Below, in pieces: positions 9,083-17,427 of a stretch of DNA of 64,000 nt (position 1 is the stretch's first letter; every line of letters begins with the position of its first letter). Below the pieces are notes generated by a model. That model was not told where the DNA came from, made no database searches, and was given only the letters and a program-made list of their open reading frames with translations. The stretch is from Gp7-AA6 sp036395755 (GTDB lineage: Bacteria > Acidobacteriota > Thermoanaerobaculia > UBA5066 > Gp7-AA6). The position numbers and the translations under genes were made by a program. The stretch is from positions 62,001 through 126,000 of the forward strand of contig DASWCZ010000023.1 of the NCBI GenBank assembly GCA_036395755.1, written 5' to 3'.

Positions 9083-9828
9083 GCGCCCTTCCGCACGGGA
9101 TACTGGATCTCCGTCGACCCCACCGTCGACGTGAGACGCACCACCGCGGCCGCGGCTCCCGAGGAAACGGCCGGCATCAGAAAGTTGACTGCGCAGCCGC
9201 CGTCGGGGCCGGTGCGCCCCTGAAACACGGGCATCGGCTTCGCGGAAGAGAGGATCCGGATCTGCACGGAGGCGCCGGCGACCGGGCGCCGCGAGAGCGT
9301 GAGCTCCGCGCGGAGACGAACGTCGACCCGGCGCCCGGAGACGAACTCGGGCGCCGGAGAGAAGGTCAGATCGATCTGTTCCGGGCTCCCTTCGGAAGCG
9401 AGGTAATCGAGGATGACCTGGTCGAGCGTGCGATCGCCCGAGACACGGAGCGAGTCGGACGGCCGCGCCGGCGAAGGACGCTCGACCGCACTCTCCCTCA
9501 ATTCGGCCACCGGCAGCTTTTCGGCGGGGCGGACGCCGGAAAGCGCCATTTCTTCCGGGACCCGGACCGATCCGTCCGGTCCATCGAAGGTTCCCTCGCG
9601 AACGGCCGCGATCACGGTTCGGTGCTGCAGTTCCATGATTTCCCGAAGGGCGCGCTCGTCGCCGCCGTCGCGCAGCGCGTCGGCATAGCGGGTGCGCTTT
9701 CCACCCAGGATCTCGCCGCCGAAGTAGACGAAGGACTCGATGTACGGGTGCAGTTCCCCGCGATCCTCGGTCTGGATGTGGAACACCCGGTCGCGGTGCT
9801 TGACGTCCGTGTTGTAGCCGGTGATCAC
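9079..9828 (-). CDS. conserved protein of unknown function, coupled to ThiS
   Basis: A 249-residue protein with no signal peptide. The first ~70 residues are distinctive (GYNTDVKHRDRVFHIQTED, then ESFVYFGGEILGGKRTRYAD). A Pro/Arg-rich middle includes a short helix (TLDQVILDYLASE), and residues ~155-249 look like an immunoglobulin-like beta sandwich (VRLRAELTLSRRPVAGASVQIR). The GTG start lies 19 nt after tryptophanase, and the gene overlaps thiS by four bases, so the three form one unit. I do not recognise a named family. The N-terminal motif reminds me of uncharacterised acidobacterial proteins. It could be a partner of the sulfur carrier. Confidence 0.75.
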   Translation of the reverse strand: MITGYNTDVKHRDRVFHIQTEDRGELHPYIESFVYFGGEILGGKRTRYADALRDGGDERALREIMELQHRTVIAAVREGTFDGPDGSVRVPEEMALSGVRPAEKLPVAELRESAVERPSPARPSDSLRVSGDRTLDQVILDYLASEGSPEQIDLTFSPAPEFVSGRRVDVRLRAELTLSRRPVAGASVQIRILSSAKPMPVFQGRTGPDGGCAVNFLMPAVSSGAAAAVVRLTSTVGSTEIQYPVRKGA

Positions 9829-9847
9829 CGGGAAAATTGTAAACCGC

Positions 9848-11224
9848 TCAGACGAGCTCGAACTCGGCGGTGAAGTGGCGAAGCAGCGGGGCCTGCCGGA
9901 CGATCCGAACGCCCCGAAGCCTTTCCGGCTCGCGGTGCAGTCGCTTGACGACCTCCGCGACGTACTCCAGGTGCGAGTTCGTGTAGACGCGGCGCGGCAC
10001 GGCGAGTCGAACGAGGTCCAGGTCGGGCAGGATCTCCCGTCCCGGCCGCTCCGGATCGGGCTTGCCGAACATCACGCCGCCGATCTCCACCGCCCGGATG
10101 CCGCCTTCGCGATAGAGGGCGATCGTCAACGCTTCTGCCGGATATTCCTCGGGCGCGAGATGCGGGGCGAAGGCGCGAGCGTCGATGTACACAGCGTGTC
10201 CCCCGATCGGCTCGACGACCGGGACGCCCGCCCGGGCAAGGTCTTCCCCGAACGCCGTGACCTGGCCGATGCGGAAGGAGAGATAGCCTTCGTCGAGGAC
10301 CTCTTCGAGACCGATCGCGATCGCTTCGAGGTCGCGTCCGGCGAGGCCGCCGTAGGTCGGGAAGCCTTCGATCAGGATCAGCTTGTTCTTCAACCTCTCG
10401 ACCCACGCTTCCTCGCGCAGGGCCAGGAAGCCACCGATGTTCGTCAGTCCGTCCTTCTTCGCGCTCATCGTGCAGCCTTCCGAGAGCGCGAAGATCTCTC
10501 GGACGATCTCCGCGACGCTGCGGTCGCCCTGCCCCGCCTCCCGTTGCTTGATGAACCAAGCGTTCTCGGCGAACCGGCAGGCATCGATGACGAGCGGAAT
10601 GGAGTGCCGCGCGCAGAGGTCGTGCGTCCCCTGGACGTTGGCGAGAGAGACCGGCTGGCCGCCTCCCGAGTTGTTCGTCAGCGTCAGCATCACGAGCGGA
10701 ACACGGCCCCGGTTCTCCTCGAGGCAGCGCTCGAGCCGGGCGATGTCCATGTTCCCCTTGAAGGGATGGCGCGTCCGCGGCTCCTTCCCCTCCGGGATCA
10801 CGAAATCGAGCGCGACTCCGCCGTTGACCTCGACGTTGGCTCGGGTGGTGTCGAAGTGCGTGTTGTTGGGAACGACGTCGCCCGGCTTCAGCACGGTCGA
10901 AAAGAGCAGGTTCTCGGCCACCCTTCCCTGGTGCGTCGGGATGACGTGGGGCAGGCCGAAGATGTCGCGCACCGTCTGTTCGAAGCGGCGGTAGTTGCGC
11001 CCGCCCGCGTACGATTCGTCGCCGATCATCAGCCCCGCCCACTGGGCGTCGGACATCGCGGACGTACCCGAGTCCGTCAGCAGGTCGATGTAGATGTCCT
11101 CCGACGCGATTCCGAAGACGTTGTAACCCGCGCGGCGCAGCGCCTCCTCGCGCTCGACCGGTCCGATGGAACGGATCCGCTCGACGACCTTGACGCGCCA
11201 GGGCTCGGGGGAAAGCTCCCGCAT
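9848..11224 (-). CDS. tnaA: tryptophanase / beta-eliminating lyase
   Basis: A 458-residue PLP enzyme of the tryptophanase/tyrosine phenol-lyase family, aligning end to end: YIDLLTDSGT, GDESYAGGRNY, PTHQGR, TLTNNSGGGQPVSLAN, and a terminal LLRHFTAEFEL. The PLP lysine is K257 in SAKKDG. RAVEIGG and RFAENAWFIKQREA resemble tryptophanase (tryptophan to indole, pyruvate and ammonia), whereas GLTNIGGFL resembles tyrosine phenol-lyase, so substrate choice is open. One oddity is Val after PTHQGR where the family has Gly. It leads a three-gene operon with the unknown protein and ThiS. It is cytosolic. No tnaC-like leader or tnaB permease is visible. Confidence 0.9.
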   Translation of the reverse strand: MRELSPEPWRVKVVERIRSIGPVEREEALRRAGYNVFGIASEDIYIDLLTDSGTSAMSDAQWAGLMIGDESYAGGRNYRRFEQTVRDIFGLPHVIPTHQGRVAENLLFSTVLKPGDVVPNNTHFDTTRANVEVNGGVALDFVIPEGKEPRTRHPFKGNMDIARLERCLEENRGRVPLVMLTLTNNSGGGQPVSLANVQGTHDLCARHSIPLVIDACRFAENAWFIKQREAGQGDRSVAEIVREIFALSEGCTMSAKKDGLTNIGGFLALREEAWVERLKNKLILIEGFPTYGGLAGRDLEAIAIGLEEVLDEGYLSFRIGQVTAFGEDLARAGVPVVEPIGGHAVYIDARAFAPHLAPEEYPAEALTIALYREGGIRAVEIGGVMFGKPDPERPGREILPDLDLVRLAVPRRVYTNSHLEYVAEVVKRLHREPERLRGVRIVRQAPLLRHFTAEFELV

Positions 11225-11283
11225 GAATGGCTACCCGAGTCTTTTCTCGATCGAAACGTCTCGCGCTCGGGACGCGAAGAAGC

Positions 11284-12444
11284 TCAGAGGCGGCGGACCA
11301 GCAGAAAAGCCGAGGCGAGGAGCCCGAGTCCCATCACGAGGAGCATCGGAAAGGAAAGCGTCGGGATGTTGCTCGGCGCGATCCCGCCGAGCGGCGTCGA
11401 AGTCCCCGTCGGGATCGCCGTCGCGGGACCCGTCGTCGCCGTCGCCGTGGGAGTCGCCGTCGGTCCGCCCGCGACGGTCGTCGTCGTGACGGTCGGAGTG
11501 AGAGTCCGGGTGGGGGTCGGGGTCGGTGCGGCCGGGAGCCCGCAGGCCGCCACCATGAGCGCGTAGGTCCCGGTCGTGGTGATCTTCGACGAGGTGAAGC
11601 CCCTGACCCGGATGAAGTACGTGCCCGGCGTCGTGATCGTGAAACAGAAAGACTCCGCGGGAGGCGCAGGCAGGCCGACGTTGTCGGAATTGTCGGCCGA
11701 AAAGAGCTGGGTCAGTCCATCGGGGGCGATCAAGTCCACGACGATGTCGGTCCCGGAGCCGTTTCGCTCGGGGTCTCCGTCCCCGCTGACAAAGAGCGTC
11801 GCCGGAGCCGTCACCGTAACGGCATAGAAGTCCACGTCCCCGGCCGGCGTGATCGAAGCGGTGCGGACGCCGATCGGCGACCCGGCTGTCACGAGCGAAT
11901 TGGCGGTGGCCGCCGAGTCGTTCGGCTCCGATTCGGCGGTCGAACCGGTCGTCACCGTCACGAAGAGCTTGTAGGCGTTGATGGTCGAAGCGCCGCCGAA
12001 GGCCTCGACCCGCAGAAAGTAAGTCCCTCCGGCAGTCAGCGTCCGTCCCGCGATCGCCGAGGCCTGCCGCGATTCGATCGTCGCGTCGCAGTCGTTGCCG
12101 ATGCCGTCGTCGTCGTCGGTCTCGAGGACGGTCGTTCCGTCGGGACCGAAGAGGGTGAGGACCGAGTCTCTGCTCGTCGTCGAAGGACCCGTGTCCACCA
12201 GTGCCCAGACCTTCGCGCCGGGGGACGCGGTGAAGGAGTAGTAGTCCAGGTCGCCAACGGGGGAGATCGCGCCGGATGCCGCCTGACAGCCCGAAACGAG
12301 GTTGAGCGGCGTCGCCGTCGCCGGAGTGTTGTTTGGCTCCGACTCCGGCGTGGGCGTCAGCACCCGGGTCGCCGGCTTCGCGGTAGCGGCCGCAACCCAT
12401 CCGCACGCGACCAGCGTCAGGAGTCGAACGAGCCGCGACTCCAT
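11284..12444 (-). CDS. secreted two-domain (PPC-like) protein with IPTL-type sorting tail
   Basis: Signal peptide, then two tandem beta-sandwich domains of bacterial pre-peptidase (PPC) type: SEPNDTPATATPL...GDLDYYSF...YFLRVEAFG and SEPNDSAATANSL...GDVDFYAV...YFIRVRGF. A Thr-Pro linker (~50 residues) follows and the protein ends NIPTLSFPM + hydrophobic helix + VRRL, matching an IPTL-CTERM sorting signal. The two domains are nearly the same as the N-terminal part of the gene at 17428, which has a different C-terminus. It is probably exported and processed or anchored at the outer surface. No exosortase gene is in the window. The ATG at 12444 has a good Shine-Dalgarno (GGAGGAAGG). Confidence 0.85.
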   Translation of the reverse strand: MESRLVRLLTLVACGWVAAATAKPATRVLTPTPESEPNNTPATATPLNLVSGCQAASGAISPVGDLDYYSFTASPGAKVWALVDTGPSTTSRDSVLTLFGPDGTTVLETDDDDGIGNDCDATIESRQASAIAGRTLTAGGTYFLRVEAFGGASTINAYKLFVTVTTGSTAESEPNDSAATANSLVTAGSPIGVRTASITPAGDVDFYAVTVTAPATLFVSGDGDPERNGSGTDIVVDLIAPDGLTQLFSADNSDNVGLPAPPAESFCFTITTPGTYFIRVRGFTSSKITTTGTYALMVAACGLPAAPTPTPTRTLTPTVTTTTVAGGPTATPTATATTGPATAIPTGTSTPLGGIAPSNIPTLSFPMLLVMGLGLLASAFLLVRRL

Positions 12445-12512
12445 GCTCCCTTCCTCCCGCGCGCGGAGTGTGCAACAAGCCTCCGGGGCAGTAAAGGACT
12501 CTTTTGCGGCGG

Positions 12513-12528
12513 TCCGACCGAAGTCGGA
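12513..12528 (-). promoter_or_regulatory. inverted repeat upstream of the 12444 gene, shared with 17357 and 19332
   Basis: TCCGAC-CGAA-GTCGGA, arms of 6 bp. Read toward the gene it is CTGATCCGACTTCGGTCGG, close to CTGATCCGACCTAGGTCGA upstream of the paralogue at 17428. It ends at the uvrA stop codon and lies about 70 nt before the ATG. No U-tract follows, so it is unlikely to be a terminator. Confidence 0.4.
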
Positions 12529-15375
12529 TCAGGCCCGGGCCCGCTTACGGGCCTCGCCGAGCACGCGCTTCAGAAACTGTCCCGTGTACGATCCGCGAAC
12601 CTGCGCGACCGACTCCGGCGTGCCCTCGGCGACGATCCGGCCGCCTTCGTCGCCCCCCTCCGGGCCAAGGTCGACGATCCAGTCCGCCGTCTTGATGACG
12701 TCCAGGTTGTGCTCGATGACGATGACCGTGTTGCCCTTCTCCGTCAGCGACCGCAGAACGCCGAGCAGCTTCTTGATGTCGTCGAAGTGGAGGCCGGTGG
12801 TCGGCTCGTCGAGAAGGTACAGCGTCCGGCCGGTCGAGCGGCGGGCCAGCTCGCGCGCGAGCTTGACACGCTGCGCCTCGCCGCCGGAGAGCGTCGTCGA
12901 CGACTGGCCGAGCTGGATGTAGCCGAGTCCCACCTCCACGAGCGTTCGGCAGATGTTCGCGATCGAAGGAACGTTGACGAAAAGATCGAGAGCCTGTTCG
13001 GCCGTGAGCGCGAGGATGTCGGCGATCGAATTTCCCTTGTAGTGGACCTGCAGCGTCTCGCGGTTGTACCGCTTTCCGCCGCAAACGTCGCACGTGACGT
13101 AGATGTCGGGCAGAAAGTGCATCTCGATCTTGATCTGCCCGTCGCCGCAGCACGCTTCGCAGCGGCCCCCTTTCACGTTGAAGGAGAAGCGTCCCGGCGC
13201 ATAGCCGCGCGCCCGCGCTTCGGGAGTGCGGGACATCAGCTCGCGGATCGGGTTGAAAACGTTCGTGTAGGTCGCCGGATTCGACCGGGGAGTCCGGCCG
13301 ATCGGAGACTGATCGATGTTGATCACCTTGTCGATCTCGAAGAGGCCCTCGATCCGGTCGTGCCGCCCAGGCCGGTCGGTCGCGCCGTGAAGCGCCCGGG
13401 CGAGCGCGCGATACAGGATGTCGTTGACGAGGGTCGACTTGCCGGAACCGGAGACCCCGGTCACCGCGGTCATCACCCCGACCGGTAGCCGGACGTCGAT
13501 CCCTTTGAGGTTGTGCTCGCGCGCGCCGCGCACGACGATCGACTTCCCGGATCCGACGCGCCGGATCTCGGGGACCGGGATCTCGACCTCGCCGGCGAGA
13601 TAGCGCGCCGTGAGCGATTCGGGAAACCTCGACAGCTCTTCCGGCTTCCCCTGCGCGACGAGCCTCCCCCCGTGCACTCCCGCACCGGGGCCGAGGTCGA
13701 TGACCCAGTCGGCCGACAGGATCGTCTCGGCGTCGTGCTCGACGACGATCACGGTGTTGCCGAGGTCGCGCATCGAGAGGAGCGTGTCGATCAGCTTGCG
13801 GTTATCGCGCTGATGGAGACCGATCGAAGGCTCGTCGAGGACGTAGAGAACTCCCATCAGCTTCGAGCCGATCTGCGTCGCCAGCCGGATCCGCTGCGAC
13901 TCGCCCCCGGAGAGCGACGCGGCGCCCCGCGACAGGTTGAGATAACCGATGCCGACGTTCGAGAGGAAACCGAGGCGATCGCGGATCTCCTTCAGGATCT
14001 TTCCCGCGATTTCGCGCTCGCGCGGCGTGAGCGCGAGCTCCTCGAAGAAGGAGATCGAGTCGGCAATGGTCTCGCCGGAAACTTCGTCGATCGACCGCCC
14101 GCCGACCTTCACCGCGAGAGCTTCCGGCTTCAGCCGCCGCCCATTGCACGCGGGGCACGGCTCGGCGGACATGTATACCTCGAGCTCGGCGCGATGCTCC
14201 GGATTCTCGGTCTCCCGGTAACGCCGCTCGATCATGGGGACCAGGCCTTCGAACGAGGACCTCCAGTGGTATTCCCCCTTCTCGGCGACCCACGAGAAGC
14301 GGATCTCGTCCTCCCCCGACCCGTACAGGATGATGTCGCGTGCGGGCTTCGGGATCTTCGAGAAAGGCTGATCGAGCCGGAAGCGATAGTGCTTCGCGAG
14401 CGTTGCCATCTGGCGGGTCCGCCAGTTCGTCGAGCCCGGTTTCAGGAGGGCGATGGCGCCGTCGGAGATCGACTTCTGCGGAGCGACGACGAGCCGATCC
14501 GGGTCCGCTTTCAGGATCGTGCCCAGCCCGGAGCACTTCGAGCACGCACCGTACGGGGAGTTGAAGGAGAAGAGCCGGGGCGTGATCTCGGTGAGCGAGG
14601 TTCCGCAATCCGGGCAGGCGTAGTTCGCCGAAAGTACCTCTTCGGGCCCGTCGGCGGCCGACAGGATCACGAGGCCGCCGGAAACGCGCGTCGCCGTCTC
14701 GATCGACTCCGCGAGACGCTTGCGATAGTCCTCGTCCCGAGCGGGTTTGGCGACGAGGCGGTCCACGACCACCTCGATCGTGTGCTTCTTCTGGCGATCG
14801 AGCTCCGGCGGATCGTCGAGATCGACGAGCTTGCCGTCGATGCGCGCCCGCAGAAAACCCTCCTTGACCATCTCCGCCATCTGCTTGCGGTACTCCCCCT
14901 TTTTCCCGGTCACATAGGGAGCGAGGATCACGAACCGCGTACCCTCCGGGAGCCGCAGGGCGCGGTCGACCATCTCCTGGACGGTCTGGGCCTGGATCGG
15001 CCGGCCGCAGCTCGGGCAGTGCGGTTTTCCGATGGAGGCGTAAAGCAGGCGGAGGTAGTCGTAGATCTCTGTGACGGTCCCCACCGTCGACCGCGGGTTC
15101 CGGGAGGTCGTGCGCTGCTCGATCGAGATCGCCGGGGACAGGCCCTCGATCGAGTCGACGTCCGGCTTCTCCATCTGCTCGAGAAACTGGCGCGCGTATG
15201 CCGACAGCGACTCGACGTAGCGGCGCTGCCCCTCCGCGAAAATCGTGTCGAAGGCGAGCGACGACTTCCCCGAGCCGGAGACCCCGGTTATGACTACCAG
15301 GCGGTTGCGGGGCACATCGCAGTCGAGGTTGCGCAGGTTGTGCTGACGGGCTCCGCGGATCCTCAGAAAGTCCAT
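12529..15375 (-). CDS. uvrA: excinuclease ABC subunit A (UvrA)
   Basis: A 948-residue damage-recognition ATPase of nucleotide excision repair, working with UvrB. Two ABC modules are complete. The first Walker A is at residues 31-38 (GVSGSGKS) with signature LSGGESQRIRLA and Walker B VLYVLDEPSIGLH; the second has GVSGSGKST and TTLSGGEAQRVKLA with LYLLDEPTTGLH. Zn-binding Cys pairs are present (CPSCG; CPDCG/CSKCSG; CEACCGDG...CDVCGG). The ATG at 15375 starts MDFLRIRGARQHNL, the usual UvrA N-terminus; the frame stays open far upstream but that part has no family similarity. The gene sits between two members of the secreted-protein block but is an ordinary housekeeping gene. Confidence 0.97.
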   Translation of the reverse strand: MDFLRIRGARQHNLRNLDCDVPRNRLVVITGVSGSGKSSLAFDTIFAEGQRRYVESLSAYARQFLEQMEKPDVDSIEGLSPAISIEQRTTSRNPRSTVGTVTEIYDYLRLLYASIGKPHCPSCGRPIQAQTVQEMVDRALRLPEGTRFVILAPYVTGKKGEYRKQMAEMVKEGFLRARIDGKLVDLDDPPELDRQKKHTIEVVVDRLVAKPARDEDYRKRLAESIETATRVSGGLVILSAADGPEEVLSANYACPDCGTSLTEITPRLFSFNSPYGACSKCSGLGTILKADPDRLVVAPQKSISDGAIALLKPGSTNWRTRQMATLAKHYRFRLDQPFSKIPKPARDIILYGSGEDEIRFSWVAEKGEYHWRSSFEGLVPMIERRYRETENPEHRAELEVYMSAEPCPACNGRRLKPEALAVKVGGRSIDEVSGETIADSISFFEELALTPREREIAGKILKEIRDRLGFLSNVGIGYLNLSRGAASLSGGESQRIRLATQIGSKLMGVLYVLDEPSIGLHQRDNRKLIDTLLSMRDLGNTVIVVEHDAETILSADWVIDLGPGAGVHGGRLVAQGKPEELSRFPESLTARYLAGEVEIPVPEIRRVGSGKSIVVRGAREHNLKGIDVRLPVGVMTAVTGVSGSGKSTLVNDILYRALARALHGATDRPGRHDRIEGLFEIDKVINIDQSPIGRTPRSNPATYTNVFNPIRELMSRTPEARARGYAPGRFSFNVKGGRCEACCGDGQIKIEMHFLPDIYVTCDVCGGKRYNRETLQVHYKGNSIADILALTAEQALDLFVNVPSIANICRTLVEVGLGYIQLGQSSTTLSGGEAQRVKLARELARRSTGRTLYLLDEPTTGLHFDDIKKLLGVLRSLTEKGNTVIVIEHNLDVIKTADWIVDLGPEGGDEGGRIVAEGTPESVAQVRGSYTGQFLKRVLGEARKRARA

Positions 15376-15438
15376 GAAGAACCGGATTGTAACCAGTCGT
15401 CTTCGAGCGCTCTGGCTGGGGATCTGGATAGACTCGTC

Positions 15439-15452
15439 TACGACTTTAGTGG
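15439..15452 (+). promoter_or_regulatory. TACGACTTTAGTGG motif upstream of the secreted-protein gene
   Basis: TACGACTTTAGTGG lies 18 nt before a promoter-like pair. Related copies occur at 19197-19208 (TTCGACTTTAGT, plus) and, on the reverse strand, at 19330-19314 (TACGGCTTTAGTG), all beside the secreted-protein genes. It may be an activator or repressor site; recognised by eye only. Confidence 0.3.
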
Positions 15453-15469
15453 GAGACACGGATTGATCC

Positions 15470-15498
15470 TTGAACACTATCGGCTGTCGAGGCATAGT
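15470..15498 (+). promoter_or_regulatory. candidate sigma70-type promoter for 15608 gene
   Basis: TTGAAC, 17-nt spacer, CATAGT. The same -10 hexamer is found in the promoter at 17380. Predicted transcription start is about 15505, giving a ~100-nt leader before the ATG at 15608. Confidence 0.4.
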
Positions 15499-15509
15499 GG
15501 CTGCGGGAC

Positions 15510-15540
15510 CTGGGAGAACTGGGACAACTCGGACAACTGA
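15510..15540 (+). repeat. short 9-bp tandem repeat in leader
   Basis: Three imperfect units CTGGGAGAA, CTGGGACAA, CTCGGACAA followed by CTG, between the candidate promoter and the ATG at 15608. Nothing else recognisable is seen in the rest of the 232-nt gap after uvrA. Confidence 0.5.
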
Positions 15541-15607
15541 AGGGATCGGCGTACCGGGGAGAAACCCCGCTCGCGCGACCACACGAGAACAGGCGGTTTC
15601 GTCTCGG

Positions 15608-17317
15608 ATGAAGACCCTCGCGAGAATTCTCGCCCTGCTCGGGGGACTGTCCGTCCTCATGCTGGGCGCCCCGTTGGAAGAACGATTTGCGCGAGCGCGA
15701 GCCGAGGGTCGTTCCGCCGCCCCAACGCCGGGGAGAGGATCGCCTCCCTCGACCCCGACTCGGAGTCGAGGTCTCGCGCCTCTGGCGATCCTGGCCGGGG
15801 GCAACACGTGCGGTGCCGCGACCGTAATTTCCTCGGTTCCTTACTCCGATTCGGGAGATACGGGCACCGGGACGGACGACATTCGGATCACAGGATGCCC
15901 AGGCCCGACGTTCCCCGGGCCCGATCTCGTTTACCAGTTCACCGTGCTGCCGGGGAACAACCTGACGTTTACGTTGACCCCTGAACCAAACTACGACCCA
16001 GCCATCTATATCCGGACCGCTTGTCCCCAGACCTCCGGGACTTGCGTGGCCGTGAGGGATGCTGGCGGCCCTGGCGTGGCAGAGACGATTACTGTCTCCG
16101 GACTGGTTCAGGGCACGTACTACTTTTTCGTCGATTCGGTCTGGGAGACAGCAGAGAACCCGCCAGCAGCCGGGGGGCCGTACACCCTTTCCGTCACTGG
16201 CACGCTCGGAGACCCTTCGATCACGCCCTCCCCAACGCCGACGCGAACGCCGACGCGAACGAGGACCTCCACACCCTCCCTCACGCCGACCGTCACGCAG
16301 ACGCCCACACCGTCCAGCACGCCGACCGCTACCGTACCGCCGGCAAACACGTTCACTCCGACCAATACCGCGACCGCCACGCTCACGAGCACACCCACGA
16401 ACACCCCGACTGCCGTTCCGCCGACGAATACCGCCACGGCGACGAGCACCGACACCCCGACGAACACCCCGACGCCCGTGCCACCGACCAGCACCCCGAC
16501 CGGCACTTTCACGCCGTCCGACACTCCGACGCCGGCGAGCACGGTCACGGGAACTCCTCCCACGCCGACGGTGACGCCGACACCGACGCAGACGTTCACC
16601 CCATCGAACACGCCGACGCGCACCCCGACGAGCACGGCGACTCGGACGCCGACGGCGACTCAGACCCCTTCGAACACGCCGACCGGCCTTCCGCCAACCA
16701 ACACTCCGACCGCCACGCGAACGAATACCCAGACCCCGACTCCACCAGCGACGCCGACGCTGACCCCGACCACCGCGCTCACCAACACGCCGAGGCCGAC
16801 TCACACGCCGAGGAATCCGACGGACACACCGACCCCGACGGTGACTCCGACGCCGATGGCCACTTCTCTGCCGACGCTGACGTTCACGCCGACCCCAATG
16901 CCGACCCAGACGCCCACGCCTGGATCCCTCGTGGCCGGCTTCTACACGTTGACGCCCTGTCGTTTGGCCGATACGAGAGACGCCGTGGGTCCGTTCGGAG
17001 GTCCGGCCCTGCAGGCCGGAGCTACCCGCAGCTTCGTCATGGTGGGAAGCTGCGGCATTCCTACGGTAGCCGACGCGATTGCCGTCAACATCACCGTCAC
17101 GCAGCCCACCGCTCCGGGCCACGTCATCATCTATCCGCTGGGAGTCCCCCTGCCGACGACCTCGACGATCAACTACAGCGCCGGACAGACCCGGGCCAAC
17201 AACGCAATCGTCCAGGTCGGGGCCAACGGCTCGATCGCGGCCACCTGCGGGCAGAGCTCGGGAACCACCCACTTCATCGTCGACGTCGTGGGCTACTTCC
17301 GCTTCGTCGGACCGTAG
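15608..17317 (+). CDS. secreted PPC-like protein with Thr-Pro linker and TPCRxxDTR module
   Basis: 569 residues from ATG 15608 (MKTLARILALLGGLSVLM), chosen because it gives the same N-terminus as the paralogue at 19466. Signal/hydrophobic segment, basic Pro-rich stretch, a beta-sandwich domain (GGNTCGAATVIS...GPDLVYQFTV...YYFFVDSVW), a ~230-residue linker of TNTPT/TPTPT units, then a ~129-residue C-terminal module (FYTLTPCRLADTRD...STINYSAGQTRANNAIV...HFIVDVVGYFRF). That module is common at the C-terminus of secreted acidobacterial and actinobacterial proteins; its role is not established to my knowledge. The linker looks extended and possibly O-glycosylated. Likely a surface or secreted adhesin-like or structural protein. 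No enzymatic motif is seen. Confidence 0.85.
   Translation: MKTLARILALLGGLSVLMLGAPLEERFARARAEGRSAAPTPGRGSPPSTPTRSRGLAPLAILAGGNTCGAATVISSVPYSDSGDTGTGTDDIRITGCPGPTFPGPDLVYQFTVLPGNNLTFTLTPEPNYDPAIYIRTACPQTSGTCVAVRDAGGPGVAETITVSGLVQGTYYFFVDSVWETAENPPAAGGPYTLSVTGTLGDPSITPSPTPTRTPTRTRTSTPSLTPTVTQTPTPSSTPTATVPPANTFTPTNTATATLTSTPTNTPTAVPPTNTATATSTDTPTNTPTPVPPTSTPTGTFTPSDTPTPASTVTGTPPTPTVTPTPTQTFTPSNTPTRTPTSTATRTPTATQTPSNTPTGLPPTNTPTATRTNTQTPTPPATPTLTPTTALTNTPRPTHTPRNPTDTPTPTVTPTPMATSLPTLTFTPTPMPTQTPTPGSLVAGFYTLTPCRLADTRDAVGPFGGPALQAGATRSFVMVGSCGIPTVADAIAVNITVTQPTAPGHVIIYPLGVPLPTTSTINYSAGQTRANNAIVQVGANGSIAATCGQSSGTTHFIVDVVGYFRFVGP
16210..16925 (+). repeat. Thr-Pro-coding minisatellite
   Basis: Low-complexity coding DNA built of ACN-CCN-ACN triplets (AACACNCCGAC-type units), encoding the linker of the 15608 gene. 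The opposite strand stays open and would read Val-Gly repeats, which is an artefact of the composition. Confidence 0.85.
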
Positions 17318-17356
17318 TCGACCGTTGTGAGTCCCGCGACCCCGCGCGCTCTGATC

Positions 17357-17378
17357 CGACCTAGGTCGAGGTCGACTT
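17357..17378 (+). promoter_or_regulatory. operator-like palindrome CGACCTAGGTCG with extra half-site
   Basis: Perfect 12-bp palindrome CGACCTAGGTCG, directly followed by AGGTCGACTT, giving three AGGTCG-type half-sites. A second copy at 19332-19353 matches at 20 of 22 positions. It ends one base before the -35 box at 17380, a position suited to an activator or a repressor. Confidence 0.5.
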
Positions 17379-17379
17379 C

Positions 17380-17407
17380 TTGACAGCGTCGCGCAGAACG
17401 GCATAGT
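17380..17407 (+). promoter_or_regulatory. sigma70-type promoter for 17428 gene
   Basis: TTGACA (perfect -35), 16-nt spacer, CATAGT (-10, four of six). The predicted transcription start (~17414) lies just before the ATG at 17428, which argues against the alternative TTG start at 17407. Confidence 0.55.
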
Positions 17408-17427
17408 TGCGGCCGACAACGAGCGAC

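Noticed and set aside
9821..11566. 581-codon forward frame opposite tryptophanase
   Set aside because: Opposite-strand tryptophanase is convincing throughout; the forward frame is Asp/Arg-rich shadow sequence.
12513..12528. Terminator for uvrA
   Set aside because: The hairpin is short and is followed by GCCGC rather than a U-tract; better explained as a shared operator-like site.
13513..15540. 675-codon forward frame opposite uvrA
   Set aside because: uvrA on the other strand is full length with all ATPase and Zn motifs; the frame has no recognisable domain.
17407..17427. TTG start for the 17428 gene
   Set aside because: It lies within the predicted -10 region and upstream of the expected transcription start.
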